Shown: positions 25,395-35,602, counted from the first letter of the stretch. The stretch: 64,000 nt of DNA from Halospina denitrificans (GCF_004364635.1 NZ_SOAX01000002.1:620001-684000), one strand, 5' to 3'. A program made the numbers and translations. Notes: generated from the letters alone by a model not told the origin.

Positions 25395-26597
25395 TCAATT
25401 CGCGGAGTCGACCAGGCTGTAGTCCAGCTTGTTCTCTTCCGGCGAGCTGTTGATGGTACGCACCGTATTCCAGTAGCGAGTGACGATGTACAGGATGCAC
25501 GCGAAGTAGATTCCGATCACCAGTGCGCCGACCCACTGGATCTTGATGAATTCCAGCTGGAACAGCAGCGTCAGGCCGATCATCGCCACCAGGTTGCCCG
25601 CAAAGTAGCGGCCCTTGCCGAAGCGCTTCACCGTCAGGTTCAGGTTGTCGGTATAGAGGCGGATCAGCGAGTCCAGTGAGTTGATGACCATGGTGATGCC
25701 TACTGTGACCATGAGGATGTTGAACACGCCCGTGGTGCCGATGTCTTCCAGATGGTAGTAGTAGAGCACCGTGAACCAGATGCCGATGGCGATCGACGGC
25801 AGGAAGAGCATTGCCAGCAGCAGCTGCCAGGTGCGCAGACCACCCACGAAGCGGGAGGTGAACTGGCCAATCATGATGGACCAGGCAAACCACCAGTACA
25901 GGTAGAAGGCGTGATAGTCACTCAGCGGCAGCATGAATTCATGGATATTGCCGAAGTAACCGCCCAGCAGGCTCAGGGTTCCGGCAAAGTCCCCGAAGCT
26001 CCCTTGCTCGGTCATGAACGCGTAGTACCAGAACAGCGCGATCAACCCGATGAACATCCAGCTTGTGCTCACGCTCAGAACCCGCACGTACTTGAGGCTG
26101 GTACTGGAGTAGACGGCCGCCCCGATGGAGATAAAGACAATGCCGTAGAAAACCGTCTGCGCGGTTTCGTTATCGCCCATTTCCGGCAGGTACCAGGGAA
26201 GGTTCTTCAGCAGAAGGAAGGCAGTAAAGGCACAGGTGCCGATGATCACCACGTTGTTGATGACCTTTACGACTGGAATCTCGAAAAACTTCACCCGTGG
26301 TTCGATCACGCAGAAGTAGAAGCAGGTGAGGAAGTAGAACCCCCAGATCAGGAAGGCCCAGAACCCGAACTCGACGGCGAGCGGGTTGGTCACACTGTAG
26401 TCCTCCGCATAGCCACCGAACTCGGTGAGCGGGAACATGATAAGGCCCACGTCGAGGCCGGATGTGAACAGGATTGCCATGAAGGTGAAGGTGCGGACCG
26501 GGGTTACACCCACCACCTGAAGATTCCCCCACCGCAGCAGGATTACCACGATCATGGTGAAGGTAAACACCAGTCCGATACTTAACCAGGTCAACAT
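25395..26597 (-). CDS. Short, divergent BCCT-type transporter of the bet operon
   Basis: The 400-residue inner-membrane protein has about 10 hydrophobic segments. YLYWWFAWSIMIGQFTSRFVGGLRT matches the WW.AW....G.F..R...GR region of betaine/choline/carnitine transporters. Full-length BCCT proteins are 500-680 residues. This one lacks the first membrane segments and the long tail, and the usual glycine-rich AGMGIG stretch reads TSGLDVGL. It is the last gene of betI-betB-betA-transporter, so choline or betaine uptake is the obvious proposal, but the binding residues differ. ATG 26597 has AAGGAG upstream. Confidence 0.72.
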   Translation of the reverse strand: MLTWLSIGLVFTFTMIVVILLRWGNLQVVGVTPVRTFTFMAILFTSGLDVGLIMFPLTEFGGYAEDYSVTNPLAVEFGFWAFLIWGFYFLTCFYFCVIEPRVKFFEIPVVKVINNVVIIGTCAFTAFLLLKNLPWYLPEMGDNETAQTVFYGIVFISIGAAVYSSTSLKYVRVLSVSTSWMFIGLIALFWYYAFMTEQGSFGDFAGTLSLLGGYFGNIHEFMLPLSDYHAFYLYWWFAWSIMIGQFTSRFVGGLRTWQLLLAMLFLPSIAIGIWFTVLYYYHLEDIGTTGVFNILMVTVGITMVINSLDSLIRLYTDNLNLTVKRFGKGRYFAGNLVAMIGLTLLFQLEFIKIQWVGALVIGIYFACILYIVTRYWNTVRTINSSPEENKLDYSLVDSAN

Positions 26598-26654
26598 AAA
26601 CCAACTCCTTTGCTGGTTGCGGCGTCTCTTTTTTATGCACATAGTCCCCCTTCC

Positions 26655-26684
26655 GGGCGGCCTGGAGCCGTTGACAGGCCGCCC
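26655..26684 (-). promoter_or_regulatory. Intercistronic hairpin between betA and the transporter gene
   Basis: GGGCGGCCT and AGGCCGCCC form a perfect 9-bp stem with a 12-base loop, placed between the betA stop and the transporter start. There is no U-run on the minus strand, so it is more likely to limit readthrough or protect the upstream message than to terminate fully. Confidence 0.5.
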
Positions 26685-26720
26685 AGTTCAGCGCTGGTTA
26701 CACCAGGAAGGGGGGAAGGG

Positions 26721-28406
26721 TCAGCGGATCGCGCGTGCAGGCTCTCCGGCCCGTTGGCGCTCCCGCCAGTGCTCGTCCATACCCACCGGCACATCAGGCG
26801 GCGCCTCGGGCTCACGCCCCCGGATGAGGTCCGCCGCCCGCTCGGCCACCATGATGGTGGGCGCGTTCAGGTTGCCGTTGGGAATGGTTGGGAATACCGA
26901 GGAGTCCACCACGCGCAGGCCACCGATGCCGCGAACGCGGGTCTCCGGGTCGATCACCGCCTGCTCGTCCGTGCCCATCGCGCAGGTACAGGAGGGGTGG
27001 TAGGCGCTTTCAACCGCCTGGCGGACAAACGCATCAATCGCCTCGTCCGTGGTCACGTCCGCCCCGGGCTGGATCTCCTCGCCGCGATAGTCGTCCATCG
27101 CCGGCTGGTGGATGATCTCGCGGGTCAGGCGCACGCAGTCCCGGAAGCCTTCGCGGTCGTCCTCGTGTTCCAGATAGTTGAACAGAATCTCCGGTGCTGC
27201 CTTCGGGTCGGCCGAGCGCACGTACACGTGCCCCCGGCTTTTCGGCTTGTTGTGCCCTACGTGCACCTGGAAGCCGTGGCCGTCGAAGGCCTCCTTACCG
27301 TCATAGCGCATGGCTGCCGGCAGGAAGTGATACTGCAGGTCGGGCCATTCGACACCCGCCTTGGAACGGATGAAGGCGCAGGACTCAAAGTGGTTGGTGG
27401 CGCCCAGGCCGTCCTTCTTCAGGATCCATCGCGCGCCGATCAGGAACTTGTTCCAGAGGTTGAGCTTGCCGTTCAGTGAGGTGGGCTGCTTGCAGCGGAA
27501 CTGGCAGTAGAACTCCAGGTGATCCTGCAGGTTCGCGCCCACGCCCGGCAGCTCGTGCTTCACCTCGATGCCGGCCTTCTCCAGCACTTCCCGGTTGCCG
27601 ATGCCCGAGAGCTGCAGGATCTGGGGTGAGCCGATGGAACCGGCCGAGAGGATCACCTCGCTGTTGGCCTTCACATCCTGCACCTTGCCGCCACGCTCGT
27701 AGCGCACGCCCACGGCCTGCTTGCCGTTGAGCAGCACCTTGTGGACCAGGGCTCCGGTCATGACCGTCAGGTTTGGGCGATCCATGACCGGGCGCAGGTA
27801 GGCGTTGGCGGTGGACGAGCGCACGCCGTTCTTCACCGTCATGTGCATGGGGCCGAAGCCTTCCTGCTGGTGACCGTTGTAGTCCCTGGTCACGGGATAA
27901 CCCGCCTGCTCGCCGGCGTCGATGAAGGCCTGGTAGAGCGGGTTTTTCATGTTGTTGCCGTTGTTGGTACCCACAGGGCCGGAATCGCCACGGTAGGTGT
28001 CACCACCGAAGACCCAGGTTTCGGCCTTTTTGAAGTACGGCAGGCAGTTCTGGTAGTTCCAGCCTTCGGCGCCGTGTTCTTCCCACTCATCGAAGTCTTT
28101 GGCGTGACCGCGTACATAGACCATGCCGTTGATGGACGAGGAGCCGCCCAGTACCTTGCCGCGTGGGCAGTGCATGCGCCGGCCGTCCAGGTAGGGTTCC
28201 GGCTCGGTATGGAACTGCCAGGCGAACTTTCTGGTGTTCATCGGGATCGACAGCGCCGTGGGCATCTGGATGAAGATGCTGCGGTCGCTGCCGCCGGTTT
28301 CCAGCAGGAGGACCTTGTGGTGGGGGTCCTCGGTGAGCCGGTTGGCCAGTACGCAGCCGGCTGAGCCGGCGCCGACGATGATGGTGTCGTATTGGTGTTT
28401 ACTCAT
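26721..28406 (-). CDS. betA: Choline dehydrogenase BetA
   Basis: The 561-residue GMC oxidoreductase oxidises choline to betaine aldehyde, and can go further to glycine betaine, at the membrane. [13 protein letters not shown] is the FAD motif, [22 protein letters not shown] is the GMC signature 1, and [17 protein letters not shown] is signature 2. HPSCTCAMG carries the catalytic histidine. [11 protein letters not shown] at 28406 is the family start; sequence upstream of it belongs to a hairpin repeat. Order on this strand is betI-betB-betA-transporter. Confidence 0.97.
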   Translation of the reverse strand: MSKHQYDTIIVGAGSAGCVLANRLTEDPHHKVLLLETGGSDRSIFIQMPTALSIPMNTRKFAWQFHTEPEPYLDGRRMHCPRGKVLGGSSSINGMVYVRGHAKDFDEWEEHGAEGWNYQNCLPYFKKAETWVFGGDTYRGDSGPVGTNNGNNMKNPLYQAFIDAGEQAGYPVTRDYNGHQQEGFGPMHMTVKNGVRSSTANAYLRPVMDRPNLTVMTGALVHKVLLNGKQAVGVRYERGGKVQDVKANSEVILSAGSIGSPQILQLSGIGNREVLEKAGIEVKHELPGVGANLQDHLEFYCQFRCKQPTSLNGKLNLWNKFLIGARWILKKDGLGATNHFESCAFIRSKAGVEWPDLQYHFLPAAMRYDGKEAFDGHGFQVHVGHNKPKSRGHVYVRSADPKAAPEILFNYLEHEDDREGFRDCVRLTREIIHQPAMDDYRGEEIQPGADVTTDEAIDAFVRQAVESAYHPSCTCAMGTDEQAVIDPETRVRGIGGLRVVDSSVFPTIPNGNLNAPTIMVAERAADLIRGREPEAPPDVPVGMDEHWRERQRAGEPARAIR

Positions 28407-28431
28407 TTTAGTTACCCGGGGTTCTGGTGCC

Positions 28432-28540
28432 GGGGAGGGCGGGGTAGCCTGATCGGGAGACGCCGTGAATACATCCATGTAGGCTTGCTTTCGCCATCCA
28501 TGGCTCAAGACACTCCCGATCAGGCTACCCCGCCCTCCCC
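28432..28540. repeat. Long-arm hairpin element, copy 1 (inverted orientation)
   Basis: Bases 28432-28459 and 28513-28540 are perfect 28-bp inverted repeats (GGGGAGGGCGGGGTAGCC... and its complement). They enclose 53 bases. The reverse complement of those 53 bases aligns without gaps to the loop of the element at 41932, sharing GAGCCATGGATGGCG, AGCCTACA and GGCG near the end. The arm sequence is unrelated to the arms of the other copies. It lies between betB and betA. A small extra hairpin (CCCCTGA/TCAGGGG) overlaps its right end. Confidence 0.9.
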
Positions 28541-28565
28541 TGATCAAATTCAGGGGAAAACGCCG

Positions 28566-30019
<1,454 letters not shown>

Positions 30020-30029
<10 letters not shown>

Positions 30030-30625
30030 GGTTCGACTCCGTGTTGTTTCAGTGTGTCGTTGATGAATGCCTTGCACAGCGCCTCACTCTCCCGGAAACC
30101 CTGCTCCTGGTCGGGCCAGAGAGCACTGCGCAGCCAGAACCCGTCGATCAGCGCCGAGGTCTGCTTGGCGGCATCCCGGGCCACCTCCGCCGGCAACAGC
30201 TGCCGGAAGGAATAGCAGAGGTTGCTGTAGAGACGGCGGTTGTTGATGTGCTGGAGGCGGGCCAATCCGGGTTCGTGGATGGCGCGCGCCCAGAAACTGA
30301 GCCAGGTTCCGGTGGTGGCAGTGGAACGCTGGAAGTCGCTGAAGTTGGCCTCAACAATCGCCACCAGCCGTTGCTGGGGCGTGAGGGATGCCGCCTTGGT
30401 GTGCGCCAGTAGCGCAATCTTCAGTTCTTCGAGCAACTGGCGCAGCGTGGCCTCGATCAGCGCCTGCTTGCCACCGAAGTAATGGCTGATCAACCCCGAC
30501 GACATCCCCGCCGTACGGCTGATGGCACCGATGGTTGCACTCTGGAGACCCAGCTCCCCCACCACCTCGAGCGTGGCTTCGATCAGCTGGCGTCTGCGCT
30601 CTTCCTGGACTCCGACTTTAGGCAT
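30020..30625 (-). CDS. betI: Transcriptional repressor BetI (TetR family)
   Basis: The 201-residue regulator begins [22 protein letters not shown], the BetI start, with the TetR helix-turn-helix at about residues 28-50 ([23 protein letters not shown]). It represses choline-to-betaine genes and is relieved by choline. A BetI-like palindrome lies 7 bases before the ATG, leaving no room for a normal ribosome binding site. Translation may be leaderless, or start at GTG 30676, which would add 17 residues. First gene of the bet operon. Confidence 0.95.
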
Positions 30626-30631
30626 AGTTTT

Positions 30632-30653
30632 ATTGATTGACCGTTCAATTAAT
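30632..30653. promoter_or_regulatory. BetI operator, site 1 (bet operon)
   Basis: The imperfect palindrome ATTGATTGACCGTTCAATTA is like the TTGAT-T-GACGTTCAAT operator known for BetI. It sits just upstream of betI, consistent with autorepression of the operon. Confidence 0.78.
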
Positions 30654-30786
30654 TTAAAGGATAGCCTGCTGTTCACCCTGAATCAACAGGCCGGTTCTCC
30701 AACGATTGTACCCCAACCCCAAAACTGACGTGTGATCAGGAACCTGTCCGCAATGTAAAAAATCGGTCCGGATCATATTTCTTTTT

Positions 30787-30808
30787 TTAACTGGACGCTC
30801 AATTAAAA
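30787..30808. promoter_or_regulatory. BetI-like operator, site 2 (porin promoter)
   Basis: TTTAACTGGACGCTCAATTA (start of the dyad) matches the same pattern as site 1: TGGACGCTCAATTAA against TTGACCGTTCAATTAA. It lies 62 bases before the porin ATG, in the gap between betI and the porin, and is read toward the porin. Confidence 0.65.
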
Positions 30809-30869
30809 TAAAATTACCCTCCTGCAACTCGAACGTCTCGGAAATCCCTTAGACAAAGGAGCTTAAGCA

Positions 30870-31982
30870 ATGAATCGAAACCTGTTAGCGGCAGCAGTAG
30901 CAGCCTCCGTCACCGCAGCAGCACCCTCGCTGGCCGTGGCATCGACCAACATCTCCGCGGGGGTCTGGGCCAGCTATCGGTATGTAACGGATTCTGATTT
31001 TGCAGCGCCCGCCTTCAACAGCGACCTGGACGAGGAAACCGGCGGCGATATCGGCCGTGAGTCCCTGATTCTCTACGGGGATCACACCCAGGAGGACGGC
31101 CCCTGGCGCCTTTCCGCCGAAGTGCGGTTTGGCCCGGGCAGCTTCTCGGACCCGGACAATAACTCAACCGGTTCCTTTACCGCCGTCCACAAGCTCTGGG
31201 CAGGTCGCAGCATCGGTGAGAACTGGGACATGAAGATCGGCAAGAGCGAAGTTCCCTTCGGCTGGAAAACCGTGAACTTCTGGCCCGGCGATCTCCTGCT
31301 GGGGGGCTACGGCGACCAGATGGACGTGGGTGCCAAGTTCACCGGCGACGTTGGCGGCTGGGATCTTGCAGCGGCCTATTACCACCAGGATGACTGGGGC
31401 GAGACCAGCACGGACACTATCGACGACAACGGCCACTGGGGCTCGTCCACAACCTACCGCAAGATCCAGACCGGCGTGGCGGACGCCAGCTACACCTTTG
31501 GTAGTGATGGCGGCAGCAGTGCATTCGGCCTCTCGGCCCAGGCCGGCAAGCTCCAGGACCTAACGGATCACGCCAACGCCTGCACAACCAGCTGTACCGA
31601 CCTGGATGATGGCTCGCACAACGCTCTCGCGCTCTACTACGAAGGCGCGTACGGCCCATTCACGGCCAAGGCGGAGGCCATGCAGGTGAACCGGGATGTT
31701 CCCAACGTGGCCAATGACATCGAGAACACCCGTTATGCCCTCCAGGGCGGCTACAGCGTCGGCAACTGGTTTATGTTCCTGGACGCAACGGCAGCCAACA
31801 CGGACACGGACGGCAACCAGGCCGATACCGTCTACGCCTTCTCGCCCGGTGTTACCTATGACTATGGTCCCGGCTGGATCTACCTTGAATACCTGAAGTC
31901 AGACGGCGATATCGATGCCAATGGTGATATCTACGAAGCCGACTTCGATGCCATGTACGTGACCATGGACTACTACTTCTGA
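30870..31982 (+). CDS. Outer-membrane porin-like protein, probably choline/betaine linked
   Basis: The 370-residue protein has a signal peptide (cleavage about SLAVAS) and a beta-barrel pattern of alternating aromatic strands. It ends in YVTMDYYF, with the terminal aromatic needed for outer-membrane insertion. Short acidic loops fit a halophile. KVNFWPGDLL and GKSEVPFGWK resemble OprO/OprP-like porins, but specificity cannot be read. It is divergent from betI and has a BetI-like site in its promoter, so I infer that it helps choline or betaine cross the outer membrane. Confidence 0.82.
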   Translation: MNRNLLAAAVAASVTAAAPSLAVASTNISAGVWASYRYVTDSDFAAPAFNSDLDEETGGDIGRESLILYGDHTQEDGPWRLSAEVRFGPGSFSDPDNNSTGSFTAVHKLWAGRSIGENWDMKIGKSEVPFGWKTVNFWPGDLLLGGYGDQMDVGAKFTGDVGGWDLAAAYYHQDDWGETSTDTIDDNGHWGSSTTYRKIQTGVADASYTFGSDGGSSAFGLSAQAGKLQDLTDHANACTTSCTDLDDGSHNALALYYEGAYGPFTAKAEAMQVNRDVPNVANDIENTRYALQGGYSVGNWFMFLDATAANTDTDGNQADTVYAFSPGVTYDYGPGWIYLEYLKSDGDIDANGDIYEADFDAMYVTMDYYF

Positions 31983-31998
31983 GCCAGCCGACTCAGGA

Positions 31999-32031
31999 CG
32001 CCACTACCGGTAGATGCCGGTAGTGGCGCCA
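31999..32031. repeat. Short hairpin repeat, copy A
   Basis: CGCCACTACCGG and CCGGTAGTGGCG form a perfect 12-bp stem with a TAGATG loop, 17 bases after the porin stop. A close copy with a decayed stem lies at 33066-33098. It may act as the porin terminator, though no U-run follows, or belong to a small REP-like family. Confidence 0.6.
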
Positions 32032-32116
32032 CCCTCGTTCTGGGCACTGGGGCAATGCTCGGGATCTGGCAAGGGTAAGCCAAGCGGAGCAAAAGCGACG
32101 CCACGCGATCTTCAAC

Positions 32117-32377
32117 TCATAGCTCAAGCCGATTGGTTTGCTCACTGGAAAGAATACCCTGCAGCTTCTGCGAGTGCTCTAAAGCCTCGCACCCCTGGCT
32201 CGTGAGGTAGCCGCCGTCCTTTTGTGTAATCAACCCCTTCCTGTACAGACGTTCAGCCGCAGCAACGGTCTCTGGATCAGCCTGATTACTGTGGACCTTG
32301 ATACCCGCCAGCGAGGAGGGTGACTCAAACCGCGCCAGCAGATTCAGTTCAGCGATGTGCTCGGAGGAAAAAGGCAT
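32117..32377 (-). CDS. TIGR02647 family protein
   Basis: The 86-residue protein begins MPFSSEHIAELNLLARF and contains GIKVHSNQADPETVAAAERLYRKGLITQKDGGYLTSQG, matching TIGR02647, a family of small gammaproteobacterial proteins. The central part resembles a winged-helix half (RLYRKGLITQKDGGYLT), suggesting DNA binding, but no function is known. An AGGAG-like site lies upstream of the ATG. Confidence 0.85.
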   Translation of the reverse strand: MPFSSEHIAELNLLARFESPSSLAGIKVHSNQADPETVAAAERLYRKGLITQKDGGYLTSQGCEALEHSQKLQGILSSEQTNRLEL

Positions 32378-32505
32378 GGGTTTACTCCTGTTTTTGGCTC
32401 ACATGTCCATGTGTACGCCAGAAAACGCCAGGCGACAATGATAATTCCCAAGTTGATGAGGGCTTCGACCGGTCTGGCAAGTGAGGGCCTCTTCCCTCGG
32501 TTTAA

Positions 32506-32940
32506 TTATTCGCCCTCATCCTGTTCGCGCATTTCCCTGAGTCGCATTGGCATCTGATCGATTCTGGAAAAGAGGCGCTCCAGGTCCAGCTCACTACCGC
32601 GATCCTTTATGCCTCCATCCTTGCCAACCAGAATTACGCTTGCACCCTCGGGCTGGACTTCAAGCTTCTGACGGACACTCTCGGCCATACCGGCAGTCAT
32701 GGTCTGCAGGTTGGATTCAATGGCCTGGTCAGTAACAACGAACCACAGGACATCCCGTTCGGCCACCCCATCGCGGAACTTGTGCAATAGTCCAACCGCT
32801 TCTTCAGGATTGCTGGAAGCTTTCACCAGGATGATTCGATTTTCCCACTGCAGATCGGAAAGGGACTCCATTGATTGTGCTCCAGCTGTCGAAACCAGAA
32901 ACAGGCTCAAGATGATGGTCAAGGACCTTGTAACGAACAT
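32506..32940 (-). CDS. DUF4174 family periplasmic protein
   Basis: The 144-residue protein has a signal peptide ending about STAGAQS, then SLSDLQWENRIILVKASS, the DUF4174 start, in a thioredoxin-like alpha/beta layout with VILVGKDGGIKDRGSELDLERLFSRIDQMPMR at the end. The CXXC of thioredoxins is absent. Members are thought to be periplasmic or secreted with unknown function. Confidence 0.78.
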   Translation of the reverse strand: MFVTRSLTIILSLFLVSTAGAQSMESLSDLQWENRIILVKASSNPEEAVGLLHKFRDGVAERDVLWFVVTDQAIESNLQTMTAGMAESVRQKLEVQPEGASVILVGKDGGIKDRGSELDLERLFSRIDQMPMRLREMREQDEGE

Positions 32941-33065
32941 GGATAAGGCACTCCATTTCAGCGGAAAACATGACGCTCCACCATTAACTTACGCCGGAGA
33001 GCCAAAACCGGTTGAAAGGCACTTTTCAGGCCCGTAAAAGTACCTCTGATCCAGACGGCTAAGGT

Positions 33066-33098
33066 CGCCACTACCCGCACCTGCCGGTGGCGGCGCCA
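33066..33098. repeat. Short hairpin repeat, copy B
   Basis: This stretch (CGCCACTACCCGCACCTGCC then GGTGGCGGCGCC) matches copy A at 31999 in most positions, but the stem is interrupted by substitutions. It lies 14 bases beyond the stop of the MAPEG gene, so both copies sit just 3' of a gene. Confidence 0.55.
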
Positions 33099-33111
33099 TC
33101 CATAAAGCCCT

Positions 33112-33534
33112 TTACAGCGACTCCCACAGGATAATGCCCGACAGGCCAAGAAAACTCATAAGTTGAATAAAAAAGAAAATAAAGCGGACGAAAGCCACGG
33201 CATTTGTCTGCGTAAGAGCCACATGGGTAATCGACTGGCATACCCGAGCGACCAGCACAAGCGCGACCAGGACGTTTGTGGCGGTACCTGAAATCCCACT
33301 CGCATAGAGTGCAAAAACTATCGCGCCGAACACCGGCAGGTTTTCCACACAATTGGCGTGTGCCCGCATCGAACGAAGATACCAATCCTCGCCCTCTATG
33401 ACGTCAGCGCGGAATGATTTGATCTCCGTTTTGCCCCGCAGGATACGACTCCAACGGTAGATACCTACCGTGAAAAGCAGAATGAGTACTGTCCAAACAG
33501 CAAAACCCAGCAGCATCCATATTGGAAAAGTCAT
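33112..33534 (-). CDS. MAPEG family membrane protein
   Basis: The 140-residue protein has four membrane segments and the MAPEG pattern RSMRAHANCVENLPVFGAIVFAL, where glutathione S-transferase-type members bind the thiol substrate. It could act in membrane detoxification of lipid electrophiles, but many bacterial members are uncharacterised. CAGGAGGTAGGTA is a strong ribosome binding site. A 23-base element shared with the gene at 36556-36966 lies 38 bases upstream (33572-33594). Confidence 0.88.
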   Translation of the reverse strand: MTFPIWMLLGFAVWTVLILLFTVGIYRWSRILRGKTEIKSFRADVIEGEDWYLRSMRAHANCVENLPVFGAIVFALYASGISGTATNVLVALVLVARVCQSITHVALTQTNAVAFVRFIFFFIQLMSFLGLSGIILWESL

Positions 33535-33571
33535 TACCTACCTCCTGCATGACAAAATGACGAATACGGCA

Positions 33572-33594
33572 TAACAGGTGATAGCTGGAATTCA
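33572..33594 (-). promoter_or_regulatory. Shared leader element, copy 1
   Basis: On the minus strand the element contains TGAATTCCAGCTATCACCTG and runs on to TTA. It is 38 bases upstream of the MAPEG start. A copy differing at two positions is found 34 bases upstream of the PH-domain gene (37000-37022). Both precede small inner-membrane protein genes in the same orientation. A common regulator or descent of both leaders from one source is possible. Confidence 0.45.
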
Positions 33595-33817
33595 GCGGCC
33601 ACACCTGTCTCTTGATCGGGAAGGCATGATACTAGCGATGGCATTACAGCTGGTAGGGAATGTTGAGCCGGAGGAAAACTCTGAATGATTTGACCCATCG
33701 AGACCACCCAAAGTAAAACGTAAGTTCCAGCAGAAGTGACACCATTAAAAAGTGAGCAGTACGCCGCTTTATGTAGTGCCCCGAATTCCTAGAACAGCTT
33801 ATTTTGAGAGTGAGCGC

Positions 33818-35029
33818 ATGACCAATACCAGGTTCGGTGACAAGTATTCTAACGACTATATTCAGCAGATTCTGGGCTCAGTCAGGTGCATTGCGATGGT
33901 CGGAGCCAGCGCTGACCCGAGCAAGCCAAGCAACAAGGTCCTGCAGTTTCTGGTCGAGGCCGGGTACGATGTTGTACCGGTCAATCCCCGCCCGGACGTG
34001 ACCGAAATCTGTGGCCTCAAGGTTTATCCCTCACTGAAATCCATCGAACAGACCGTGGATATGGTGGACGTCTTCCGGCCATCCGGTGAATTGGCAGGCA
34101 TTGCCCGCGAAGCGCAGGAAATCGGAGCCAGCGTACTCTGGGCGCAGCTCGGAATCCACGACGAGGAGGCCGAGCGCATTGCTGAGCAGAATGGCATGAA
34201 AGTGGTGATGGACCGGTGCCCCAAGATCGAACTGACTGACTCCATCCTTTTACGGGAAAAAAGCAGCGAGGGCGTCCTGCGCCTGACCCTGAATGACACC
34301 GAGCGGCGCAATGCCCTCTCCATGGACATGCTGACACGACTGCGGACGGCTCTGGACGAGGCCGCAGAGGATGCCTCAATCCGGGTCATTATCCTGGCTG
34401 CCAAAGGCCGGGCATTCAGCGCCGGCCACGACCTGAGGGAGATGACACGGGCGCGGCAGGCACCCGATGGCGGCCGGGCCTTCTTCAAGGAAACCATGGC
34501 CGCTTGCTGTGGCGTCATGCAGGCGATCGTGACCAATCCCAAACCCGTGATCGCGGAGGTTGGCGGCGTTGCCACGGCTGCCGGCTGCCAGTTGGTTGCC
34601 AGCTGTGACCTGGCCTATGCATCCCACTCTGCGCGTTTCGCAACGCCCGGCATCACCATCGGCCTGTTCTGCTCGACCCCGATGGTGGCGCTTTCCCGCA
34701 ATGTTGGAAACAAGGCAGCCATGGAGATGCTCCTGACCGGTGAGATGATTGATGCGGAGCACGCGACGGCAATTGGGCTGCTCAATCGAACGGTGCCGGA
34801 GGAACAACTCAGTGACTACACCCATGGCACTGCACAGACGATTGCCGCCAAATCCAGCATGATCCTGAAAACCGGCAAGGAAGCGTTTTACCGGCAGCGT
34901 GAAATGCCGCTCGCCGAGGCGTATGAATACGCCTCCAACGTCATGGTCGATAATCTTCTGAAACCTGACGCTGAAGAGGGCATCAACGCTTTCATCGATA
35001 AGCGCACACCGCAATGGTCGGATGAATGA
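33818..35029 (+). CDS. CoA-binding domain / ECHDC3-like crotonase fusion protein
   Basis: The 403-residue protein joins a YccU-type CoA-binding Rossmann domain (about residues 8-135: VGASADPSKPSNKV, VNPR, RCPKIEL) to a crotonase domain (about 145-403). In the crotonase, the two glutamates used by enoyl-CoA hydratase are replaced: the second-motif helix reads AAGCQLVASCD and the strand after it reads FATPGI. This is the pattern of human ECHDC3, so hydratase activity is not expected. ATG 33818 is preferred over GTG 33752. A small gene overlaps its stop by ATGA. Confidence 0.85.
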   Translation: MTNTRFGDKYSNDYIQQILGSVRCIAMVGASADPSKPSNKVLQFLVEAGYDVVPVNPRPDVTEICGLKVYPSLKSIEQTVDMVDVFRPSGELAGIAREAQEIGASVLWAQLGIHDEEAERIAEQNGMKVVMDRCPKIELTDSILLREKSSEGVLRLTLNDTERRNALSMDMLTRLRTALDEAAEDASIRVIILAAKGRAFSAGHDLREMTRARQAPDGGRAFFKETMAACCGVMQAIVTNPKPVIAEVGGVATAAGCQLVASCDLAYASHSARFATPGITIGLFCSTPMVALSRNVGNKAAMEMLLTGEMIDAEHATAIGLLNRTVPEEQLSDYTHGTAQTIAAKSSMILKTGKEAFYRQREMPLAEAYEYASNVMVDNLLKPDAEEGINAFIDKRTPQWSDE

Positions 35030-35277
35030 AACCGTATCTGAGACAGGCCGTGGAATATCCGGATCAAGAGGCAGCAGCAAGACACGTTCTGGCTGGCGTT
35101 CTGTGGCGGCATTCAGCGTACGAAGAAGCCGTTTCCCACGCCAAAAGCTGCTATGAGCTCTACCCATGGGCCGCCATGATTCTGCATATGGCCTACAAGA
35201 ACGGACAAGGCGTCGAGGCCGATATCGACCTGGCAGACTGGTACTACGACTACTGGGAAAAGACGACTCAGGGATAA
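35026..35277 (+). CDS. Small Sel1/TPR-like protein coupled to the fusion gene
   Basis: The 83-residue protein has two helix-turn-helix units: HVLAGVLWRHSAYEEAVSHAKSCYE and AAMILHMAYKNGQGVEADIDLADWYYDYW. The second resembles a Sel1 repeat (A...L..AY..G.GV..D...A..WY). The ATG overlaps the stop of the CoA-binding/crotonase gene (ATGA), so it is probably made with it and may be a partner. I cannot give a function. Confidence 0.6.
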   Translation: MKPYLRQAVEYPDQEAAARHVLAGVLWRHSAYEEAVSHAKSCYELYPWAAMILHMAYKNGQGVEADIDLADWYYDYWEKTTQG

Positions 35278-35392
35278 ATCGGAGCAATTTCGCTGCTCAC
35301 CCAGGCGGGGCATCGAAGCATCACGCCGGCAGCATCTTCCGGACCAGAAACAACAAAGCCCGCACAAGGCGGGCTGAGTCTTCTTAATTTGG

Positions 35393-35440
35393 TGGTGCCC
35401 GAAGGCGGAATCGAACCACCGACACGAGGATTTTCAATCC
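35393..35440 (-). repeat. tRNA-Phe 3'-end duplication A (attachment-site scar)
   Basis: These 48 bases match the 3' end of the intact tRNA-Phe at 38187-38262, from CCA through the T arm to the anticodon stem, with one difference, and then diverge. The tRNA's downstream hairpin (AGCCCGC/GCGGGCT) is duplicated with it at 35356-35375, but without the U-run. This is the usual scar of tyrosine-recombinase integration at a tRNA 3' end. Confidence 0.85.
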
Positions 35441-35602
35441 AGTGAAAGACAGCCACGCTAAACCATAGTGCTGCACAATCAGATACTTAAAGCTCTCGAA
35501 GACCGCAGAAACCCGCAATAACCACCAGCTATGTTGACAGTTCATGGACACCTTCAAGCGCTGAGCTACCGGTGTGCGACCTGCCGCTTCTCGGCTAATA
35601 GC

